NCBI GenBank assembly: GCA_002361155.1
Contig: DERZ01000044.1
Span: forward strand, 1 to 19,975
Source: Porphyromonadaceae bacterium UBA3327
Lineage (GTDB): Bacteria; Bacteroidota; Bacteroidia; Bacteroidales; Muribaculaceae
Direction: 5' to 3'
Length of the DNA: 19,975 nt
The position numbers and the translations under genes are program-made. Below are positions 15,036 through 19,975 of this stretch, one piece after another (position 1 is the first letter of the stretch; each line of letters opens with the position of its first letter). The notes below the pieces were generated by a model, which made no database searches, was not told the DNA's origin, and saw only the letters and a list, made by a program, of their open reading frames with translations.

Positions 15036-16508
15036 TCAATCGAGGAGATTGAGATTCTTCAGCGCTTCGGGCAGTTCTCCGGCCTTCCGGAAGAGTTCCC
15101 CTGCGAGTCTGAAGTCGCCGTTGTGTGTGGCGATTATTCCGCGGGCGTTGTAAGCCTCCGGAGTGTCGCCGGCTTTCTCCAGCAGACGTGTGGCCTTGTC
15201 GAACTCGCCACACTGTATGGCCGCCACAGCTCCGTTGAGGTTAGCTGTCCTGTCGTCGGGGTAATACTTCAAAGCTGTCTCGATGGCGCGGTTGAACTTC
15301 TCGCTTCCCTCGGGATAAAGCCTGGCCACGCGCATCATCTGGTTGAGCGACATCATTTGCGGGCTTTTCTCCATTACCTCGGCCAGGCGTTCGTCGCTCA
15401 TCGGCTTGAGGCGCGTGTTGATCACAAATGTGGTGGCCCGGAGCGTAGGGAACCATTTTGGAAGGATTATGTTGCGGTAGAGTGTGGCGAATTTCGGATC
15501 GGTCTTCAGTTCCCGTTCCTTTGCATCGAAATCGGAAGGTCCGTAGGTGGGACGGTCGATAAGCGCGAGGAGGTCTGCCCTCTGCCGGGACGTCAGTATT
15601 TTTGCGGTATCGACAATCTGGCGGAATTCTCCCCAGTTCTCCGCCACCGAACTGTAGGTGCTCCGGTCGGCCGGCAGATTATATTTCGCGCCGAGGTATT
15701 CGGCAAGCGCGCGAGACCGGTTGGTGGAGAGGAACTCATTGTGGAGATATGGAGATTCCGGCGAAGCATAACCGCACACGCCGATAGAGGCGATCTCCAC
15801 GTCGGGGTTGGAAAGAGCGTAGCGCACGGAGTCGTCGATGATGCGGAGCTGGGCGCGGTTGTCGATGCGCTGTCCGTTTCGGCAGAGGTAGGGTTCGGCA
15901 TGAAGTTCGGTCCTGTCGACCTCGAACTGTACGCGGGCCTTCCCCTCGTGGGCCGTGACGGGGAGGGGAGTGACCTCCGGGGTGATGAACACTGAACGCA
16001 TCTTCGGAGCCGGGTTGAGGCAGAGCAGGAGCGGGTTTCCGAGGTCGCGGCCGCTGCGCACGCCGCAACCGCAGGTGTCGGTCACTACCCGGATGGAGGC
16101 CGTCTGCGATAGCATCCAGCTGTCGGCGGGAACCGACGCGCGGTATTCCACCGTCTGTGGGCGTCCGTTGATGCGCCGCACTTCCTGGCCGATGTTATGC
16201 TCGCGCAGTTCCGCCTTGCGAAGTGTGCCGCGCTGATAGGCGTAGTGCATGTTGCGTCCGTTGACAAGCAATGAGGGCAGAACCTCGTCGTTGCCTTTCC
16301 CGTCCTCCACCACCGGAGTGAGGTAGAGCTGGCGGTCGGTGCCGAGACTGAGCGAGTCGAGCCTGAAGAGAATTGTCACCAGCAGTTTGCCGTCGTGCAC
16401 CCGCAGATCGGACGCGTCGTAGGAGACAGCGCCGTCGCGCGGGGCGGCGGTTGTCGTGCCGGCGAATATTGTCAGCAGCAATGCTGCGATAAGGGAAATC
16501 CGTTTCAT
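15036..16508 (-). CDS. DUF3868 protein with OmpA-like and TPR regions, fimbrial assembly
   Basis: A 490-residue exported protein with a signal peptide cut near A22. Residues 25-180 fit DUF3868 and include a CGC turn at 146-148. An OmpA-like region follows (about 190-365). It contains the strand VQFEVDRTEL (193-202) and VCGYASPE (244-251), which matches the GYASPEG-type loop, and then the helix with NRSRALAEYL. The last 100 residues (about 390-490) are helical and TPR-like, with two or three repeats ending in ALKNLNLLD. Such proteins are almost always next to DUF3575 and Mfa1 genes, so a role at the outer membrane or peptidoglycan in fimbrial assembly is likely but not proven. It starts 42 bases after the DUF3575 stop. 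Confidence 0.88.
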   Translation of the reverse strand: MKRISLIAALLLTIFAGTTTAAPRDGAVSYDASDLRVHDGKLLVTILFRLDSLSLGTDRQLYLTPVVEDGKGNDEVLPSLLVNGRNMHYAYQRGTLRKAELREHNIGQEVRRINGRPQTVEYRASVPADSWMLSQTASIRVVTDTCGCGVRSGRDLGNPLLLCLNPAPKMRSVFITPEVTPLPVTAHEGKARVQFEVDRTELHAEPYLCRNGQRIDNRAQLRIIDDSVRYALSNPDVEIASIGVCGYASPESPYLHNEFLSTNRSRALAEYLGAKYNLPADRSTYSSVAENWGEFRQIVDTAKILTSRQRADLLALIDRPTYGPSDFDAKERELKTDPKFATLYRNIILPKWFPTLRATTFVINTRLKPMSDERLAEVMEKSPQMMSLNQMMRVARLYPEGSEKFNRAIETALKYYPDDRTANLNGAVAAIQCGEFDKATRLLEKAGDTPEAYNARGIIATHNGDFRLAGELFRKAGELPEALKNLNLLD

Positions 16509-16550
16509 CGTATTCCTTGGGTTTTTGCGTTTGAGAAGTATGGTCTGCCG

Positions 16551-17141
16551 TCAGAAGATATACATCAGCGACAGACCGATTTTGGTGATGCCGAGATAGT
16601 TCGTGCCTCCCTTGGAGAGTTTTTCCCCGCAGTGGCCGCACTGGAACTTGTCGTACCATACATGGCCGTAGCCGGCGCCTATCTCAGCTTCGAGGTTCCA
16701 GTGCTCCGAAAGGGGATACTGATAGCCGTATGTGATTCCCCCCCCGGCGTAGACCCCCTGATAGCGGTGGTCCCGTGTGCCTGTGGTGAGGTTGTCGCCG
16801 GCGAACCAGAATCCCGGTATGGGAAGGTTCACGTTGCCGGCGTTCATCTGGCCTCCGAGCAGGTGCACGCCGAAGAAATGCCCGCTGAAAGGTGTACAGG
16901 TCCACCAGCGGTACTCCGGCATAACCAGCCAGTGCTTCACCTTGGCATCCCCCTTGAACGACCAGGCGTTCAGTCCGTAGACAAGATTGATGGTTGACTT
17001 TGAGCCGACCCTGACTTCCGCTCCGAGGTTCGGAGTGGTCGTGGCGTCATAAAGCAGATTTGTCTTTACCGCAAGCTGGCTGTGAGCCGTCAGTGCGGAT
17101 GACATTGCTATGAGCAACATTGCTATGGATAGTAGTCTCAT
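16551..17141 (-). CDS. DUF3575 outer-membrane-type protein, first gene of fimbrial operon
   Basis: A protein of 196 residues with a signal peptide ending near SAHSQ-type residues 19-22, followed by QLAVKTNLLYD, the usual DUF3575 opening. The rest is a chain of amphipathic strands (a small outer-membrane barrel) ending in ITKIGLSLMYIF. A conserved CGHCGE (C168, C171) sits before the last strands. I chose the ATG at 17141: it gives the signal peptide directly, while the longer frame starting at 17240 would read a basic, cysteine-rich stretch through the leader and its inverted repeats. A run of 8 G encodes the three glycines at 133-135; gain or loss of one G would shift the frame in the last third. 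It is the first gene of the operon and likely helps export or anchor the fimbria. Confidence 0.88.
   Translation of the reverse strand: MRLLSIAMLLIAMSSALTAHSQLAVKTNLLYDATTTPNLGAEVRVGSKSTINLVYGLNAWSFKGDAKVKHWLVMPEYRWWTCTPFSGHFFGVHLLGGQMNAGNVNLPIPGFWFAGDNLTTGTRDHRYQGVYAGGGITYGYQYPLSEHWNLEAEIGAGYGHVWYDKFQCGHCGEKLSKGGTNYLGITKIGLSLMYIF
16738..16745 (-). repeat. G8 homopolymer inside the DUF3575 gene
   Basis: Eight consecutive C on the plus strand (G on the coding strand) encode Gly133-Gly135 of the DUF3575 protein. Apart from the 9-base tract in the promoter, I saw no other G or C run above 6 in the window. Slippage here would frameshift the operon's first gene. Confidence 0.75.
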
Positions 17142-17146
17142 GTTGG

Positions 17147-17272
17147 TATCTGTTAGTTTTACAGATATGCAGACGTGGCGATGGTGTCTTGTTGTGGCAC
17201 ACGCACGCGTGCGATTATTATATGGACAATCATTATGCATGATTGCCGGAAAGTCATGTAAGTTAATTTACA
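17147..17272 (-). promoter_or_regulatory. Structured leader of the fimbrial operon
   Basis: The leader between the predicted promoter and the DUF3575 start codon has four inverted repeats: 17147-17153 with 17161-17167 (7 bp, ending 5 bases before the ATG), a 12-bp perfect palindrome at 17202-17213, 17227-17233 with 17239-17245 (7 bp, 5-base loop), and 17257-17261 with 17268-17272 (5 bp). The hairpin nearest the ATG could control access to the start codon. Whether these act as RNA structures or protein-binding sites cannot be told from sequence. Confidence 0.45.
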
Positions 17273-17337
17273 AGGAGTCTTGTCAGGAAACTGTCCGTTG
17301 TCAGTGACTCTGTTGCCGCTCTATATGAACGGCGGTG

Positions 17338-17345
17338 CAAAATTA
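17338..17345 (-). promoter_or_regulatory. Predicted -7 box of the fimbrial operon
   Basis: The minus strand reads TAATTTTG, a full match to TAnnTTTG. The start of transcription would fall near 17330, giving a leader of about 190 bases. The -33 position, 19-21 bases upstream, does not hold TTTG but the G tract at 17366-17374. Confidence 0.6.
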
Positions 17346-17356
17346 ATAAGCAGAAT

Positions 17357-17397
17357 GTTAAAATACCCCCCCCCGGTAGTTAAAATATGTTAAAATA
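17357..17397 (-). promoter_or_regulatory. G9 tract with three 9-bp direct repeats at the fimbrial promoter
   Basis: On the plus strand nine C run from 17366 to 17374. The sequence gttaaaata occurs three times, at 17357-17365 (directly before the tract), 17379-17387 and 17389-17397. The copies start 22 and 10 bases apart, close to whole helical turns, as expected for a protein-binding array. The tract separates one copy from the other two and overlaps the -33 position of the promoter, so a change in tract length would move the upstream sites relative to the -7 box. Regulator and function are unknown. Confidence 0.6.
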
Positions 17398-17409
17398 AGT
17401 CAGTAAAAA

Positions 17410-19449
17410 TTAAATTTCAGCATCATCTTGCACCATAAGATTGTTTATGATGAAATTCTGTCTTTCCATAGTGTTCTTCCCCATATAAAATTCAAGCAGT
17501 GACTGTGTTGCTTCTTCCCATGACAGTTTCACCTGATCGAGGCGCATGTCGGGGCCTATGAATTCCTTAAACTCGACATCATTGATCTCGCCGAGTCCCT
17601 TGAATCGGGTTATCTCCGCGTTGTTGCCGAATCGCGCTATCGCAGTCTCGCGTTCCTCGTCGGTGTAGCAGTAGTAAGTGTCTTTTTCCTCTTTGGAGGA
17701 TTTTCCCTCTGCATCCATTTTCTCTTTGCGCGCTTTTTTCCTGTTGCGTCGTACGGAGTTCTTGTCGCGGACTCGGAAGAGCGGAGTCTGGAGGATATAG
17801 ACGTGGCCCTCCCTCACCAGGTCGGGGAAGAACATCAGAAAAAAGGTGATGATAAGCAGGCGTATATGCATTCCGTCGACATCGGCGTCGGTGGCGATGA
17901 TAATCTTGTCGTAACGGAGTCCCTCGATGCCGTCCTCGATGTTGAGGGCGGCCTGAAGCAGGTTGAATTCGTCATTCTTGTAGACCACCTCACGCGTCAT
18001 TCCGTAAGAGTTGAGCGGCTTGCCGCGCAGGGAGAAGACAGCCTGGGTCTCGGCGTTGCGGACCTTGGTGATTGTGCCGGAGGCGGAATCGCCCTCGGTT
18101 ATGAAAATGGCCGACTCCTGACGTCTGTCGTCGCGTGCGTTGGTGCGCACCGGGTCGTTGAGGTGTATGCGGCAGTCGCGCAGCTTGCGGTTGTGCAGGC
18201 TCACTTTCTTGGCCTTCTCGCGGGCTATCTTGGCCACGCCGGCCATGGCCTTGCGCTCTTTTTCGCTGCGGGATATCTTCTGCAGCATCAACTCTGCCGT
18301 GTCGGTGTGTTTGTGAAGATAGTCGTCGAGTTCCTTCTTGATGAAGTCTCCCACAAACTTATTTACTGTCAGTTGACTGTCGGGGGCCACGGTCTTGCTG
18401 CCGAGTTTCGTCTTGGTCTGCGACTCGAACACCGGTTCCTGGACGCGGACCGACACCGCCGCGACCATGCCGGAACGGATGTCGGAAAATTCATAGCCCT
18501 TCCCGGAGAATTCCTTGATGGTGCGGCACACATGTTCGCGGAATGCGGTGAGATGCGTCCCTCCCTGGGTGGTGTGCTGTCCGTTGACGAATGAGTAGTA
18601 TTCCTCTCCGTTCTGATCGGTATGCGTGAGCACCACTTCGATATCCTCTCCTTTTAGATGAATGATGGGGTAGAGCGGGTCCGGACGCCGGTCGCGGGCC
18701 ATCGCATCCTTTATCAGGTCCAGAAGGCCGCTGCGCGACTGATACTTTTTTCCGTTGAGCAGCATCTGCAGACCCGTGTTGAGATATGTGTAGTTGTTCA
18801 CCATCATCTCAACTGTCTCGGGACGAAACCGGTAATTCTCGAACAGCAGCGGGTCGGGCGTGAAAGTGACGATGGTGCCGTTCGGCTCACGGGTATCCTC
18901 CGGAGGAGTCTGCTCCGTAAGGTCTCCTTTTTCGAACTTCACAGTCACCATTTTGCCGTCGCGCACACTCTGCACCGTGCAGTGTGTGGAGAGGGCGTTG
19001 ACAGCCTTCAGGCCGACACCGTTCAGTCCGACCGACTTCTGGAAGTTTTTCGAATCGAACTTGCCGCCTGTGTTCACGTCGGAGGCAACCTCCTTCACTT
19101 TACCGAGCGGTATGCCGCGTCCGTAGTCGCGCACGCGTACCGTGCCGGTTTCAGTGATGTCAATCTCGATGCGTTTCCCGACTCCCATGTTGAACTCATC
19201 AATGGAATTGTCCACCACCTCCTTGAGCAGGATATATATACCGTCGTCAGAATATGAGCCGTCACCGAGCTTGCCGATATACATGCCGGGACGTCTCCGT
19301 ATATGCTCATTCCATTTGAGTGTGACTATTGCCTCCTCGGTGTAAGTGCCGGCGGAGCCTTGCGCGTCGGCCGGCGCACTTGCGGAATCAACCCCTGTTT
19401 CGAGATCCTTAATGTCTTGCGTGAAAATGTTATCGTCGGTAAGCCCCAT
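17410..19449 (-). CDS. parE: DNA topoisomerase IV subunit B
   Basis: ParE is the ATPase subunit of topoisomerase IV, which separates linked daughter chromosomes together with ParC. The 679 residues show the full order of domains. The GHKL ATPase has E77 and N81 in LKEVVDNS, D108 in RDYGRG and [11 protein letters not shown] at 143-153. The transducer follows with the QTK loop at 344-346. The Toprim domain carries EGDSA at 452-456 and DADVD at 521-525. [10 protein letters not shown] (552-561) fits ParE better than GyrB. A lysine-rich charged insertion lies at about 567-590. I chose the ATG at 19449; the ATG at 19527 would lie upstream of the promoter found at 19497-19528 and would add 26 residues foreign to the family. 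parC is not in the window. Confidence 0.95.
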   Translation of the reverse strand: MGLTDDNIFTQDIKDLETGVDSASAPADAQGSAGTYTEEAIVTLKWNEHIRRRPGMYIGKLGDGSYSDDGIYILLKEVVDNSIDEFNMGVGKRIEIDITETGTVRVRDYGRGIPLGKVKEVASDVNTGGKFDSKNFQKSVGLNGVGLKAVNALSTHCTVQSVRDGKMVTVKFEKGDLTEQTPPEDTREPNGTIVTFTPDPLLFENYRFRPETVEMMVNNYTYLNTGLQMLLNGKKYQSRSGLLDLIKDAMARDRRPDPLYPIIHLKGEDIEVVLTHTDQNGEEYYSFVNGQHTTQGGTHLTAFREHVCRTIKEFSGKGYEFSDIRSGMVAAVSVRVQEPVFESQTKTKLGSKTVAPDSQLTVNKFVGDFIKKELDDYLHKHTDTAELMLQKISRSEKERKAMAGVAKIAREKAKKVSLHNRKLRDCRIHLNDPVRTNARDDRRQESAIFITEGDSASGTITKVRNAETQAVFSLRGKPLNSYGMTREVVYKNDEFNLLQAALNIEDGIEGLRYDKIIIATDADVDGMHIRLLIITFFLMFFPDLVREGHVYILQTPLFRVRDKNSVRRNRKKARKEKMDAEGKSSKEEKDTYYCYTDEERETAIARFGNNAEITRFKGLGEINDVEFKEFIGPDMRLDQVKLSWEEATQSLLEFYMGKNTMERQNFIINNLMVQDDAEI

Positions 19450-19496
19450 AAATCTGTAATATATGCCTGTAATAAGACGCGTTTTTTCCAAACACG

Positions 19497-19528
19497 CAAA
19501 GATAATAAAAAAAAGCCAAATCCCCAAA
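19497..19528 (-). promoter_or_regulatory. Predicted parE promoter
   Basis: On the minus strand TTTG (19525-19528) is followed after exactly 20 bases by TATCTTTG (19497-19504), the Bacteroidetes -33/-7 consensus with ideal spacing. It lies about 48 bases before the chosen parE start and fixes that start. The spacer contains a run of 8 A. Confidence 0.8.
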
Positions 19529-19559
19529 TCCGCACTTCGGTCGCAGATTGTCGCACATC

Positions 19560-19735
19560 GTTCTGGAATCTACAGTTCTGGAATTTGCCGGTCCTGAATT
19601 TCGTTGTGTAATTTACAAGTTTTGAATTCACGTTCATGTCACGTTATGGCTACAAGTCTTGAATCTATAGGAGCACATGCGAACGGCGCTTAGGCGACAT
19701 CAATGCTCAATTTGTATCGACTCAATCTGTATCAA
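19560..19735. repeat. Degenerate short direct repeats upstream of parE
   Basis: This non-coding stretch holds worn copies of short motifs: ttctggaat twice near 19560 and 19576; tacaag followed by ttttgaat or tcttgaat near 19615 and 19650; and a tandem pair of 15-base units at 19706-19720 and 19721-19735 with two differences. I see no gene here. Confidence 0.45.
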
Positions 19736-19755
19736 TAGGTGAACGGTGTGCGGGC

Positions 19756-19975
19756 GGACCTCGGAGAGGTCCATCCAATCTTAACCCCAGGCACCGGAGC
19801 GTTAGCGTAGGTTCCTGGGGTGAAGACGTAGATAGCGTAACAACCTCGTCGAGGTTGTACCACACAGCTGTTGAAATTGCCGAGGCTCTGTAGTGCAACC
19901 TCTCCGAGGTTGCTGCGATTTAGTCAGTTTGACCCCAGGAACCTACGCTGGCGCTCCGGTGCCTGGGGTTAAGAT
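19756..19975. repeat. Composite of nested palindromes (REP/MITE-like)
   Basis: Five inverted repeats are packed into 220 bases. The units at 19778-19824 and 19929-19975 are inverted copies of each other with few differences, and each is itself palindromic at its ends (accccagg and cctggggt). Between and beside them are three small hairpins built on the core ACCTC...GAGGT: 19756-19762 with 19766-19772, 19840-19848 with 19850-19858, and 19895-19902 with 19906-19913. No coding potential is apparent. The last unit ends exactly at the window edge, so the element may continue. Confidence 0.65.

Noticed and set aside
17142..17240. Longer DUF3575 frame starting at 17240
   Set aside because: The extra 33 residues are basic and cysteine-rich, lack family character, read through the inverted repeats of the leader and hide the signal peptide that begins at 17141.
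17142..17409. Invertible promoter for the fimbrial operon
   Set aside because: I found no pair of inverted repeats spanning the promoter and no site-specific recombinase gene in the window; the visible repeats are direct or small hairpins.
17410..19449. GyrB instead of ParE
   Set aside because: The segment after the Toprim motif reads [10 protein letters not shown] and the C-terminus fits topoisomerase IV of this phylum; GyrB usually has a different sequence here. A small doubt remains without alignment.
19450..19527. Longer parE frame starting at 19527
   Set aside because: It would start upstream of a well-spaced -33/-7 promoter and adds a hydrophobic stretch unlike ParE.
19756..19975. CRISPR array
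   Set aside because: The repeats are inverted, vary in sequence and spacing, and have no regular spacers or cas genes nearby.

Overview
The window reads as a Bacteroidales chromosome fragment, and its moderately high G+C suggests Muribaculaceae rather than classical Bacteroides. The evidence is a Mfa-type lipoprotein fimbrial operon with DUF3575, DUF3868, Mfa1, Mfa2 and DUF4906 type genes, Bacteroidales-only secreted proteins such as a DUF3078 protein, and promoters that fit the Bacteroidetes sigma-ABfr pattern (TTTG, about 20 nt, TAnnTTTG). Both ends of the sequence lie inside palindromic repeats, so this may be a whole contig that stopped at multicopy repeats. The genus is inference.

Layout from left to right: an imperfect palindromic repeat (1-183); a ClC-type anion channel on the plus strand (262-1800); then a minus-strand series read from right to left. 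That series begins with coaD (6630-6154), an S41 carboxy-terminal protease (6149-4536), a DUF3078 outer-membrane-type protein (4478-2922) and two small secreted proteins of unknown function (2881-2309 and 2278-1757). The last of these overlaps the 3' end of the channel gene. A strong hairpin (6714-6764) separates this housekeeping operon from a six-gene fimbrial operon, also on the minus strand (17141-6786): DUF3575 protein, DUF3868/OmpA-like protein, Mfa1-type major subunit, Mfa2/FimB-type anchor, a second FimA/Mfa-like lipoprotein, and a 1113-residue DUF4906-type lipoprotein that is probably the tip. Upstream of it lies parE (19449-17410) with its own promoter. The last 450 bases are non-coding, with degenerate direct repeats and a composite of nested palindromes.

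How the genes may work together: the four lipoprotein subunits would be exported, lipidated and assembled on the cell surface into a fimbria, with the DUF3575 and DUF3868 proteins acting at the outer membrane. The most interesting signal is regulatory. A run of 9 G (coding strand) lies exactly at the -33 position of the predicted fimbrial promoter, flanked by three copies of a 9-bp direct repeat. A second run of 8 G lies inside the first gene of the operon, and the roughly 190-nt leader contains several inverted repeats. Together they suggest a phase-variable fimbria controlled by slippage at two tracts. I also recall parE-coaD-S41 protease as a neighbouring set in related genomes, which would make the fimbrial operon a roughly 10.5-kb insertion into a housekeeping cluster.
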